The position numbers and the translations under genes were made by a program. The notes under the pieces are model-generated. The model did not search any database, had not been told where the DNA came from, and saw only the letters and a program-made list of their open reading frames with translations. From Candidatus Equadaptatus faecalis (lineage in GTDB: Bacteria > Synergistota > Synergistia > Synergistales > Synergistaceae), in the NCBI GenBank assembly GCA_018065065.1, contig JAGHTZ010000039.1, positions 1 through 42,623 on the forward strand: DNA of 42,623 nt. The letters are read 5' to 3'. Shown here in pieces: positions 1 to 7,543 of the stretch; the stretch's first letter is position 1, and each line of letters begins with the position of its first letter.

Positions 1-959
1 AAAAATTTCGGCATCGATTCAATCGGGAATATAAAGCCGGAGAGCATAACGCTCGGCAGTATGATAAAGGTTGAAAGCTGCAATGCCTGAAGCTGGTTGT
101 CCGAGAAGGTTGAAATCATTATGCCGAAAGCAAGGTCGGAAACGACGTAGAAGAAAGTCAGCAGCATAAAGAGCGGCATACTTCCGACAAAAGGCATGTC
201 AAAAAATATCATTCCTATTGCGAGAGAAAGCACAATCTGAAGATAGCCTATGATAATGTACGGGCATATTTTGGAGAGCAGAAGCTCCCACGCCTGCATA
301 GGCGTTACAAGCAACTGTTCGAGCGTACCTTGTTCCGCCTCGCGGACTATCGCCATTCCCATAAGGGTAATCAGCGAAATGCTCAGCAGAAGCCCCATAA
401 TGCCCGGAATCATGTACCATGAGGTCACAAAGTCAGGGTTGTACCACAGCTTTGTTCTCATTTCAACTAACTGCCCGCTGAGGTTAATACCGTGCCGCAT
501 TGCCTGCTGCCTCAGCAGTTCGTTTGATTTCAGTATGCCGAGAGTCTGCGCGGCAGCCATTGCGGAATTTGCCGAAAGGCTGTCCGTGGCGTCAACTATC
601 ACCTGCAGCTTCGTGTTTCTGCCGCCGTGTATTTTCGACGCGTAGTCAGACGGAATAATCAGTCCTATCTTTGCATAACCTGCCTGCACGGCTTCGTTGA
701 CCTCGTTGACGGAGTTCGCGTAAAGCTTTATGTCAAAATAGTTGCTGGAGGTAAAGGAGCGTATCATTTCGCGGCTGTCCTGCGAGCGCGACTGGTCAAA
801 AACAGCCGTCCACACGTGCTTGATGTCCATGTTCACGGCAAAGCCGATAATAAACAGCTCAACAATCGGCATTACAAGAAGTATGGCAAGCGTTATTTTA
901 TCGCGCAGCGTCTGTTTGAATTCCTTTACGACGAGCGCTCTCAATCTGCTGTTTTTCAT
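1..959 (-). CDS. ABC-2 type efflux permease, YbhS/YbhR-like (3' end beyond window)
   Basis: This is the membrane permease of an ABC efflux pump. The frame is open from the ATG at 959 to the left edge, so the C-terminus is missing. It begins MKNSRLRALVVKEFKQTLRD, typical of ABC-2 permeases, followed by a first membrane segment (about residues 20-40). A large extracytoplasmic loop with an IVDATDSLSANSAMAAAQ stretch comes next, then several hydrophobic helices after 'WYMIPGIMGLLL'. Its ATG overlaps the upstream ATPase stop in an ATGA junction, so the two are translationally coupled. Together with the two ATPases and the adaptor it matches the E. coli ybhGFSR layout. A second permease may follow outside the window. 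The substrate is unknown; drugs or cations are possible by analogy. Confidence 0.88.
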   Translation of the reverse strand, partial: MKNSRLRALVVKEFKQTLRDKITLAILLVMPIVELFIIGFAVNMDIKHVWTAVFDQSRSQDSREMIRSFTSSNYFDIKLYANSVNEVNEAVQAGYAKIGLIIPSDYASKIHGGRNTKLQVIVDATDSLSANSAMAAAQTLGILKSNELLRQQAMRHGINLSGQLVEMRTKLWYNPDFVTSWYMIPGIMGLLLSISLITLMGMAIVREAEQGTLEQLLVTPMQAWELLLSKICPYIIIGYLQIVLSLAIGMIFFDMPFVGSMPLFMLLTFFYVVSDLAFGIMISTFSDNQLQALQLSTFIILPSVMLSGFIFPIESMPKF

Positions 960-1948
960 GCTTTTGCCTCCCTGGCGCGGCTTTTTATCTGCGAACTGCC
1001 GGCGCCTGAAATTCTTCCGCCTTCCATTGCCTTGCCCGATTCAGACTTGACGAGGTAGGCAAAGACATCCTCCATGGACGGCTCTATTTCTTCAATTTCC
1101 GCGCCGGACAGAAGTCCTTCGCGTTTAAGTTCCCTGTCTCCTTCAACAATGACGTGCAGCTTGTCACCGTAGAAATATGAATCTATAAGCGGCATTCCGA
1201 GCGCGCCGTCCTGTATCTCCGCAAGCAGTTCCATGCCGTTTGCCGCCTGAATTTCGTACAGTCTGCCCGGGATTTTTTTCTTGAGCGCGGCGGGAACATC
1301 GTCTGCAATCAGTTTCCCGAAATATATGAACGCCACCTTGTCACAGTGCTCCGCTTCGTCCATAAAATGCGTTGTGACCATTATTGTTGTTCCGTCTGCG
1401 GAAAGTCCGTAGATAATGTCCCAGAAAAGCCTTCTCGCCTTCGGGTCAACACCGCTTGTCGGTTCGTCAAGGAACAGGATTTTCGGTTTGTGGACTATCG
1501 CGCAGCCAAGCGCAAGCCTCTGCCGCCAGCCGCCCGTCAGCACCGAAGTCATTGTATCCTCTCTGCCCGTCAGTCCCGCCAGTTCAAGCATTTCAGGAAT
1601 GCGTACCGCTTTTTCTTCTTCGCTGAGACCGTAAAGCCCGGCGTAAAATTCAAGATTTTCTCTCGCAGTAAGGTCAGGATAAAGACTGAATTTCTGCGAC
1701 ATATAACCTACTTTGTTTTTGATTTCCTGCGACGAGCGGGCGAGGTTCATTCCGAGCACAAGCCCTTCGCCCGAGGTGGCGGCAAGAAGACCGCAAAGCA
1801 CCTTCATCGTTGTTGTTTTTCCGCTTCCGTTAGGCCCCAGAAAGCCGTAAATCGTTCCTTCCTCAATCTGCATGGAAACATTGTCAACAGCCGTGAAGGA
1901 GCCGAATTTTTTCGTCATGTTTTTGGTTTCTATGACTACTCTGCTCAT
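956..1948 (-). CDS. ABC transporter ATPase, second of two (YbhF C-half-like)
   Basis: A 330-residue nucleotide-binding subunit. It shows a Walker A motif (GPNGSGKTT, about residues 38-46), a variant signature LTGGWRQRLALG in place of LSGGQ, a Walker B LFLDEPTSGVDP, and the switch histidine in TTHFMDEAEHC. A C-terminal extension of about 100 residues after the ATPase core is usual in drug-efflux ABC-2 ATPases. The gene overlaps its neighbours by ATGA on both sides. In E. coli YbhF two such domains are fused; here they are separate genes. The likely role is ATP hydrolysis driving the permease encoded at 1-959. Confidence 0.93.
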   Translation of the reverse strand: MSRVVIETKNMTKKFGSFTAVDNVSMQIEEGTIYGFLGPNGSGKTTTMKVLCGLLAATSGEGLVLGMNLARSSQEIKNKVGYMSQKFSLYPDLTARENLEFYAGLYGLSEEEKAVRIPEMLELAGLTGREDTMTSVLTGGWRQRLALGCAIVHKPKILFLDEPTSGVDPKARRLFWDIIYGLSADGTTIMVTTHFMDEAEHCDKVAFIYFGKLIADDVPAALKKKIPGRLYEIQAANGMELLAEIQDGALGMPLIDSYFYGDKLHVIVEGDRELKREGLLSGAEIEEIEPSMEDVFAYLVKSESGKAMEGGRISGAGSSQIKSRAREAKA

Positions 1949-2877
1949 TTCTCGCCGTCTCCTCCGGCAAACGCGACAAACAAATCTTCAAGGGCGGGCG
2001 TAAGCTCCGTCATGCCCGGAAACGCAACACCTTTTGCTTCAAAGTGACGTTTTATAGAATTTTGCGCCGCTTCCGCGTCGCTGACCGCAATATGATAATT
2101 TGAACCGAACATATTCGCGTCAACAACACCATCGCATGCGAGCAGCGCCGGTTTGGCCCGCCTGTCCGCGTATTCGAGCTTGAAAATACGGTGCGGATAG
2201 CGGGAGACAAGTTCTTCCGTCGTTCCTATGTCAAGCAGCTTCCCCTTGCTTAAAAACATTTTTCTCGAACAAAGCGCGGCTTCGTCCATATACGGGGTAG
2301 AAACAACTATGGTAAGACCCTCCGAAGCGTTAAGCTCATAAAGCATTGCCCAAAACTCGCGGCGCGCTACTGGGTCAACGCCGGTCGTAGGTTCGTCAAG
2401 AAACAGTATTTTCGGAGTGTGAAGCAGTCCCGTGGCAAGGGCAAGCTTCTGTTTCATACCGCCTGAAAGCTTGGCAGCCGGTCTGTCCTTAAACGGAAGC
2501 AGTCCGGTACGTCCCAGAATTTCCTCAGCTTTCGCAATGGTCGTTTCGTGCGAAGCACCGTAAAGCGAACCGAACAGAAGCGCGTTCTCAATGACGGTCA
2601 AATCAGGATAAAGCCCGAAACGCTGCGACACGTAGCCTGCGTGGCTGCGCGCTTTTTTCCTGTCCGTACTGCCAAGAAGCCTGCACTCGCCTTCGTCAGG
2701 ATTGATAATTCCCATTGCTATGCGGATAAGCGTCGTTTTGCCTGAGCCGTCAGGACTTATTAAACCGAAGATTTCCCCGCGGTGTATTTCAAAACTTACA
2801 TCAGACAGCGCTGTAATGCTGCCGAATCTTTTGGTGACGTGTTCGTAACTGAGGGCGGTTTCTTCCGAAAGCGGCAT
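1945..2877 (-). CDS. ABC transporter ATPase, first of two (YbhF N-half-like)
   Basis: A 310-residue ABC ATPase with a complete signature (LSGGMKQKLALA) and Walker B (LFLDEPTTGVDP). Its Walker A reads SPDGSGKTT, so the usual first glycine of GxxGxGK[ST] is serine; the lysine and hydroxyl residues are intact. The switch region reads VVSTPYMDEAALC, with proline where histidine normally sits (STHYMDEA). The loss of the switch histidine suggests this subunit forms a degenerate ATP site in a heterodimer with the neighbour at 956-1948. That is inference from motif comparison. It starts one base after the adaptor gene stop and overlaps the next ATPase by four bases. Confidence 0.92.
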   Translation of the reverse strand: MPLSEETALSYEHVTKRFGSITALSDVSFEIHRGEIFGLISPDGSGKTTLIRIAMGIINPDEGECRLLGSTDRKKARSHAGYVSQRFGLYPDLTVIENALLFGSLYGASHETTIAKAEEILGRTGLLPFKDRPAAKLSGGMKQKLALATGLLHTPKILFLDEPTTGVDPVARREFWAMLYELNASEGLTIVVSTPYMDEAALCSRKMFLSKGKLLDIGTTEELVSRYPHRIFKLEYADRRAKPALLACDGVVDANMFGSNYHIAVSDAEAAQNSIKRHFEAKGVAFPGMTELTPALEDLFVAFAGGDGEK

Positions 2878-2878
2878 T

Positions 2879-3868
2879 TTAGTCGTTGTTCAGTCTCACG
2901 TCCGCAGGCATTCCGGGCTTCAAAACGCCCTCTTGATTGTCAAGCGTAACCTTAACCCAGAACACCATATTTGAGCGCTCATTCTGCGTAAGCGACAGTC
3001 TCGGATTGTATTCTGCCTGGTCGTTGACCTTTGTTACCTTGCCGAGAAAAACACTGTCAGGGTACGCGTCAATCGTTACGTCCGCCGTCTGTCCAACGCG
3101 GACAAGACCAAGCTGCGAAGAAGGAATGTAAATCTTGACCCAGCATTTGTCGTTTCTGCCTACGGTCGCAAGCGGTGAACCTGCCGCTATGACGTCGCCC
3201 TCCTCGTAATTTTTCGTAAGCACGACACCGTCAACAGGCGAACGAAATTCCTTGTACGAAAGTCCTGTTTTCGCACGCTCAACCTCTGCGGCAAGGCGTT
3301 TTACGTTAGCTTCGGCGGCGGCTATATCCTCTGCGCGGTTACCGCGGGCAAGCAGCCTGTACTGCTCTTCGGCGGCATTTGCCGCCTCCCGCGCAGCGTT
3401 TGCCTTTTCGGAGGCAAGTTCAGCCTGACGCGCCGCAACGGCGCCCTCCTCTGCCAGCCTGTCAAAACGATTTTTGTCCCGCAGAGCCTGATCGTATTGT
3501 ATTTTAGCGGCGGAGGCGTTTGCCTTTGCGGCGGAAACCTGCTCTGACCTGAAACCGTTTCTGAGCTGCGCAAGCTGCGCCTGCGCGGCGGCAAGACCTG
3601 CCTGTGCGGAGGCAAGAACGTCGTCCGCCCCGTCAAGAGAAAGCTTTGCCACAAGGTCCCCTTTTTTGACGTCCTGTCCCTCGTCAATGTACAGCTTGTC
3701 AATGCGTCCGCCTGCCTGAGGCGCAAGCTGAACCTCAAGCACTTCAATCATGCCCGAAGCCCTTACGTATTCGGGAACCCTGCTGCGCTGCTTAAAATAA
3801 CGGAAACCAAAAGCAATGACCGCAAACAAAATTACCGCAAGAACAATCTTTTGAACGATACCCCTCAT
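2879..3868 (-). CDS. HlyD-family periplasmic adaptor (YbhG-like)
   Basis: This is the membrane-fusion subunit of the ABC efflux system. The chosen ATG at 3868 (MRGIVQKIVLAVILF) has a GGAGGT ribosome site seven bases upstream; an ATG 33 bases further up lacks one. The protein has an N-terminal membrane anchor (about residues 5-22), then a lipoyl-like half motif (GGRIDKLYIDEGQDVKKGDLVAKL). An alanine-rich coiled-coil hairpin (about residues 85-190) follows, then the second half motif (FRSPVDGVVLTKNYEEGDVI) and a beta-barrel ending NERSNMVFWVKVTLDN. It is the first gene of the operon and is preceded by a good promoter at 3912-3940. Confidence 0.92.
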   Translation of the reverse strand: MRGIVQKIVLAVILFAVIAFGFRYFKQRSRVPEYVRASGMIEVLEVQLAPQAGGRIDKLYIDEGQDVKKGDLVAKLSLDGADDVLASAQAGLAAAQAQLAQLRNGFRSEQVSAAKANASAAKIQYDQALRDKNRFDRLAEEGAVAARQAELASEKANAAREAANAAEEQYRLLARGNRAEDIAAAEANVKRLAAEVERAKTGLSYKEFRSPVDGVVLTKNYEEGDVIAAGSPLATVGRNDKCWVKIYIPSSQLGLVRVGQTADVTIDAYPDSVFLGKVTKVNDQAEYNPRLSLTQNERSNMVFWVKVTLDNQEGVLKPGMPADVRLNND

Positions 3869-3911
3869 GGCACCAACCTCCACCGCAATAAATTTCTGCA
3901 AGTATGACAGT

Positions 3912-3940
3912 ATTTTATATCATGGGAACCGGCAAAACAA
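3912..3940 (-). promoter_or_regulatory. Sigma-70-like promoter of the efflux operon
   Basis: On the minus strand TTGTTT (3935-3940) and TAAAAT (3912-3917) are separated by 17 bases, about 45 bases before the adaptor ATG. Nothing else in the 3869-4098 spacer resembles a promoter for this operon. Confidence 0.6.
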
Positions 3941-4053
3941 TACGTAATTTGGCGGAGAGCCTGTTTATTTCGTTTGTATGAGCGTCAAAAGAGAACAATA
4001 TCCCTGCAGGGCAGCGTGTATTTCAAAACAGAAAATCAGGGCAGCATACACAA

Positions 4054-4087
4054 ACGGGGCGCGGAGAAATTCCGTGTCCCGTTTTTT
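4054..4087 (+). terminator. Imperfect hairpin plus T-tract reading in the plus direction
   Basis: ACGGGGCGCGGA (4054-4065) pairs with TCCGTGTCCCGT (4071-4082) using two G-U pairs, with a GAAAT loop, and is followed by TTTTTTGTTTT. In the minus direction the G-U pairs become A-C mismatches and there is no T-tract. It therefore points against both flanking genes. It lies just past the corA stop. Confidence 0.45.
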
Positions 4088-4098
4088 GTTTTACGTTA

Positions 4099-5055
4099 TC
4101 AGAAGAAGTTCTTTTTCCAGAGAATTATAACCGTTATGACTGATATGAACAGCGCAAGCAGCAGTGCGTAAAGAAATCCCAGCGGATTTCCCGCCCACGG
4201 CACCGGCACGTTCATTCCCCAAAGTCCCGAAATCATTGTCGGTATAGCAAGAACAATAGTTACCGAGGCAAGGAATTTCATAACTATGTTCAGATTGTTT
4301 GAAATGACGGAACCGAAAGCGTCCATCATTCCTGTGAGAACGTCCGCCTGTACCTGAGCCATTTCTATGCCCTGGTCGTATTCAATGCGTACGTCGTCAA
4401 GCAGATCCTCGTCTTCCTCGCGTATTTTGATTATGTGCGCCAGCTGCGGGTTAGAGCAGACACGCAGCAGACGTTCGATAACGACCTTGTTTGAGCGGAG
4501 CGATATTGAATAGTAGGTCAAACCTTTCTGCAGTCCGAGCAGCTGAAACAGCTCCACGTTTTTCATTGAGCGGCGCAGATCTTTTTCAATCTCGTCAGAT
4601 TTTCTCGTTATCTGGCGCAGGTCTTTCAGAAAAAGCGCTGCCGAACAGTAAAGCAGCTGGAACAGAAAACGAGTGCGTTTGAAGGTTGAAAACGCCCTGT
4701 AGCGGTTTCTTGCAAACGGGTCAAATACGGCGTTGTCCTTCTGGCAGATGGTTACAATGTAATCAGGCGTTACGACTATGCCAAGAGGAATAGTGTCGTA
4801 TTCGTCGCTGCCGGGCTCTCTGTCAACAGGAACGTTGACAAGAACAAGTATCTGGTCGTCTTCGGTTTCAATACGCGACGTTTCTTCAGGGTCAAGAGCG
4901 GCGCGTATAAAGTCCGACGGAGCGCCTGTAAGTTTTTCAATCTCACGCAGCTCGTCGTGCGTCGGATGAATGAGATTGACCCATGAACCGGGCTCTATCG
5001 TATCCAGCGTCAGCGCTGTGAGCCCTTTTTCCATCGTTTTTAAGATTTCAAGCAT
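4099..5055 (-). CDS. corA: CorA-family divalent cation transporter
   Basis: A 318-residue inner-membrane channel of the CorA family, which moves magnesium and sometimes cobalt or nickel. A long cytoplasmic helical domain (about residues 1-255) is followed by two C-terminal membrane helices. The family signature GMN is present at residues 280-282 within WGMNVPVPW, between helix 1 (FLASVTIVLAIPTMISGLW) and helix 2 (FLYALLLALFISVITVIIL). The C-terminus is basic (WKKNFF). Length is normal. It is a single-gene unit with its own promoter at 5304-5332 and a long folded leader. Metal selectivity cannot be told from sequence alone. Confidence 0.92.
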   Translation of the reverse strand: MLEILKTMEKGLTALTLDTIEPGSWVNLIHPTHDELREIEKLTGAPSDFIRAALDPEETSRIETEDDQILVLVNVPVDREPGSDEYDTIPLGIVVTPDYIVTICQKDNAVFDPFARNRYRAFSTFKRTRFLFQLLYCSAALFLKDLRQITRKSDEIEKDLRRSMKNVELFQLLGLQKGLTYYSISLRSNKVVIERLLRVCSNPQLAHIIKIREEDEDLLDDVRIEYDQGIEMAQVQADVLTGMMDAFGSVISNNLNIVMKFLASVTIVLAIPTMISGLWGMNVPVPWAGNPLGFLYALLLALFISVITVIILWKKNFF

Positions 5056-5297
5056 GTGATTTCCCCCTGTCTGTACACGTCACAAACGAACGGCTGCACC
5101 GCTCATAAATGTATGTACTGAAGATAACGGGGTGAAAGAAAGGGAATTTTTCTTCACGCCCGGCGCCTGCCGGACGTGCGGAACAGTCCGGATCAGGCAG
5201 TGAACAATCGGCAAGACAACGGTTCGGAACCGTTACTACAACTGCTTTCCATTACTGCTCCCTTCTCCGGAGACAAACTCCGGCTGAAATTTATAGC
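5056..5297 (-). ncRNA. Long structured 5' leader of corA (candidate riboswitch or attenuator)
   Basis: About 240 transcribed bases separate the predicted start (near 5297) from the corA ATG. On the minus strand they contain several hairpins in order: CCGGAG-TTTGT-CTCCGG (about 5265-5282), a near-perfect palindrome AACGGTTCCGAACCGTT (5217-5233), and a two-part stem GCCTG/CAGGC enclosing CCGGAC/GTCCGG (about 5165-5198). The last is GTGAAGAAA pairing with TTTCTTTCAC (about 5132-5157). A GGGGG ribosome site lies just before the ATG. I could not match M-box, yybP-ykoY, cobalamin, TPP or NiCo consensus sequences from memory. Control of a metal channel by an RNA leader is well known for M-box, so a metal-sensing role is plausible but unproven. 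Confidence 0.5.
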
Positions 5298-5303
5298 CTA
5301 CAG

Positions 5304-5332
5304 ATTTTAAGCCACACTCACAAATTGGTCAA
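5304..5332 (-). promoter_or_regulatory. Consensus sigma-70 promoter of corA
   Basis: Minus strand TTGACC (5327-5332) and TAAAAT (5304-5309) with exactly 17 bases between. It defines a leader of about 240 bases in front of corA. Confidence 0.75.
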
Positions 5333-5375
5333 GTATGGATCATCAAAATTCGCCAATACGTCGTAAAACCATCGC

Positions 5376-5411
5376 AAAACTAAAAGCGGGATTATTCCCG
5401 CTTTTAGTTTT
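5376..5411. terminator. Bidirectional intrinsic terminator
   Basis: A 16-bp perfect stem, AAAACTAAAAGCGGGA against its reverse complement, with loop TTAT. It is A-rich at one foot and T-rich at the other, so it can work in both directions. It ends the OmpH-SPOR gene, whose stop is at 5429. Confidence 0.88.
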
Positions 5412-5428
5412 ATCGTGTTCAGAAAAAG

Positions 5429-6157
5429 CTATTTTGTAATAAAATTGCTTATTTTCCGCTGTGTCAACTGCGCCGATATCTGTTTTGCATCTGCTGTGTT
5501 TGCTGCAGGAATGCGCGCGCGCCAGATTTTTCTTCCGTTTTTGTCAACACCTTCACAGGTATAAGCATTGGAAAAACCGAGCTTTACGGCTTTGGCAACA
5601 AGTGCGTCAACACCGTCTTTATTAGGCGAAGAACCAAACTGAACCTGAACCGCTGAATTATTCTGTATTATCTGAACAGAAACAGGTTTTTGATCCGGCT
5701 GACTGCTTTCAGCTTTTCTGACAGGTTTTGCCTGTGCTTTTTGTGATTCTGCGGAATTGAGTTTCGCTATCACGTCATTTGTAATATCAATTCCCTTTTT
5801 GCCTGTTGCGACATCATATACGGCCTGAAGATTTTTTTCCTCAGCCACAGCGGCAGTCGCTTTCTGGATTTCAACAGATACAGGGAGAAAAAAGTCAAGT
5901 TGCTGTGCTTTGAGCTGTTTGCTACATTCCTCCGTCATCTGCTGTCTGCGGCTTTCATTTTTGGTTTGGCTACATCTTATGGACAGTTCCCGCATCTTTT
6001 GCTGCACTATTGCATTCCATGTTTTCTGCGCTTTTTTGTATGCGGAATAACTGCCACATACACGCTTCAAATCAACAACACCGTTTTGCGCAAATGCCGG
6101 TGCCGCAAAAAACATAACTGCCAAAATACAGACAAGACAATTCCTAACTGGGCTCAA
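5429..6157 (-). CDS. OmpH/Skp-like periplasmic protein with C-terminal SPOR domain
   Basis: A 242-residue exported protein. Residues 1-23 form a signal peptide ending AFAQ. Residues about 25-135 resemble OmpH/Skp: helical, rich in K, Q and E, and closing with the family-like motif KGIDITNDVIAKLN (121-134). After a proline/glutamine linker (140-160) comes a SPOR-like domain (about 162-242: VSVQIIQNNSAVQVQFG, then alternating strands and helices ending ISNFITK). Skp chaperones outer-membrane proteins; SPOR domains bind denuded peptidoglycan. The start is TTG at 6157, with AGGGG eight bases upstream; the only nearby ATG would truncate the signal peptide. It is a single gene with a strong terminator. 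The fusion is unusual; function is inferred. Confidence 0.72.
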   Translation of the reverse strand: MSPVRNCLVCILAVMFFAAPAFAQNGVVDLKRVCGSYSAYKKAQKTWNAIVQQKMRELSIRCSQTKNESRRQQMTEECSKQLKAQQLDFFLPVSVEIQKATAAVAEEKNLQAVYDVATGKKGIDITNDVIAKLNSAESQKAQAKPVRKAESSQPDQKPVSVQIIQNNSAVQVQFGSSPNKDGVDALVAKAVKLGFSNAYTCEGVDKNGRKIWRARIPAANTADAKQISAQLTQRKISNFITK

Positions 6158-6186
6158 TCTGCTTTCCCCTGCCGTGTCAAAACAGG

Positions 6187-7446
6187 CTATTTGACTATTA
6201 CTGAAATTCCGTTGGGGATTACCGTAACCTTTGCGTCCCTGCCTTTTTTGGCAAATGCCATTTCCATTGCCTCGTCAAGCGACGGCGCGAAGCTCATTTT
6301 CATATCCGTAAGTTCTTTGCGGAGCGGCTCGCGCGAAACAAAGATTACTTCGTGGTTGATAAGAATTCTTGCGAGCACCTGGCTCTGCCACTGGTCCGGC
6401 GGCGTCTGGTCCATAGGCGTTGCCATGAATTCATCGTACAGCGACTGCGCGTCTTTGCAGCCTGCAAGCTGTTTGTAGAAGTTCGCTCCGCCCATGCCGT
6501 CGGCACATTCGGCGCAGACAATAATCACCGCGCCTTCGGCGGCGCTGGCTTCGGCTGCCGTCATACTCTTGACGCACTGGTAAATGTTCTGGTCAAGCGG
6601 CGCTCCGCCGTTGGTTGTCACGACTATGTCACCGGGTACAGGCGAAACCTTGCAGTAGCTGTCGAGGAAATCGCAGCCTGCGCGGTGCGCCGTAACAGGG
6701 TTGCCGGCGAAAGCCGCAACCGTTTTGTGCGCTTCGTCAACTATGACGTTGACTATGTAGGCAAGCTTCGCAAGACGCGCGGCTTCTATCATGTCAATAT
6801 GAATCGGGTTGTTGTCAAGAATGCCGGTGCGCGAGTATTCGCTGTCGATAAATTTGCTGCAATGGTTTCCGACGACCGTTACCCTGTCGCATACGCCGGG
6901 GAGAATTGATTTTCTTCCGCCTGAGAAGCCGGCGAAGAAATGCGGCTCAATAAAGCCTTCCGCCACGAGCAGGTCGGTTTCAACCGCTGCTCTGTCGATT
7001 ACGAGCGGTGCACCCGAAGGAAGCGTTCCGATGTTCACGCAGTTTTTGTCGCAGTCGTGAACGATTATTTTTTCGTTTTCAAAAATTTCGTCGCCGAGTT
7101 TGCCGCGAAGCTCGTCCTTTGTTGTTTCGCGGTGGCAGCCTGTCGCCACAAGAAGCGTGACGTCAATGTCGGGGCTGCCCTGACGGAGTTCGCGGAGCAT
7201 ATTGGGAAGAATGTCTTTGCTCGGAACAGGGCGCGTGTGGTCGGATATGATAATCGTGCAGGTCTTCTTTCCCTTTGCGATTTCATAAAGCGGCGCAGAG
7301 TCAATGGGGTTGTCCATTGCTTCCTTAACGAGTTCAAGCCCTGATTTAGTTCCTGCGAGTTTGTCTATGTTTGAGGTTATTACACCTGAATTTTCAGGGA
7401 AATCGTATTCAAGTTCCTGATGTCCGTAAGGGAGTTTTATAAGCAT
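6187..7446 (-). CDS. LarA-family nickel-pincer racemase/epimerase
   Basis: A 419-residue homologue of lactate racemase LarA, which moves a hydride at a 2-hydroxyacid carbon using a nickel-pincer nucleotide. Key residues are visible: DHTRP (69-73), the GCHR histidine H105 (LarA H108), H169 in EPHFFAGFSGGRKS, the cofactor-attaching lysine K179 and the nickel ligand H195 in GNH. Spacings H169-K179 and K179-H195 match those known for LarA. It lies downstream of a KdgT-type permease, so the substrate is probably a sugar acid or other 2-hydroxyacid rather than lactate. The cofactor genes larB, larC and larE are not in this window. A GGAGG site precedes the ATG. Confidence 0.87.
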   Translation of the reverse strand: MLIKLPYGHQELEYDFPENSGVITSNIDKLAGTKSGLELVKEAMDNPIDSAPLYEIAKGKKTCTIIISDHTRPVPSKDILPNMLRELRQGSPDIDVTLLVATGCHRETTKDELRGKLGDEIFENEKIIVHDCDKNCVNIGTLPSGAPLVIDRAAVETDLLVAEGFIEPHFFAGFSGGRKSILPGVCDRVTVVGNHCSKFIDSEYSRTGILDNNPIHIDMIEAARLAKLAYIVNVIVDEAHKTVAAFAGNPVTAHRAGCDFLDSYCKVSPVPGDIVVTTNGGAPLDQNIYQCVKSMTAAEASAAEGAVIIVCAECADGMGGANFYKQLAGCKDAQSLYDEFMATPMDQTPPDQWQSQVLARILINHEVIFVSREPLRKELTDMKMSFAPSLDEAMEMAFAKKGRDAKVTVIPNGISVIVK

Positions 7447-7474
7447 GCTTCTGCCTCCTTGTTTTAAGAAAGGA

Positions 7475-7503
7475 GCGTGCAGGGCATTAAAGCCGCTGCA
7501 CGC
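7475..7503 (-). other. Intercistronic hairpin between permease and LarA genes
   Basis: GCGTGCAG (7475-7482) pairs with CTGCACGC (7496-7503). No good T-tract follows on the minus strand, so it looks more like an mRNA-stabilising or partially terminating element than a full terminator. Confidence 0.5.
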
Positions 7504-7543
7504 CCTTGGTTGTTAAGCGTTAAATGCTGAGAACAGCAAAGAA

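Noticed and set aside
250-645. 131-codon plus-strand frame at the left edge
   Set aside because: It is antisense to the ABC-2 permease, whose frame gives a coherent membrane protein.
5165-5200. CTGATCCGGAC segment in the corA leader resembling part of a TPP riboswitch
   Set aside because: The other conserved parts (the CTGAGA element and the GCG-AGGGA close) are absent, and corA is not a thiamine gene.
5161-5290. Possible NiCo-type riboswitch on the plus strand of the same region
   Set aside because: Only short stretches resemble the consensus and no plus-strand gene follows.
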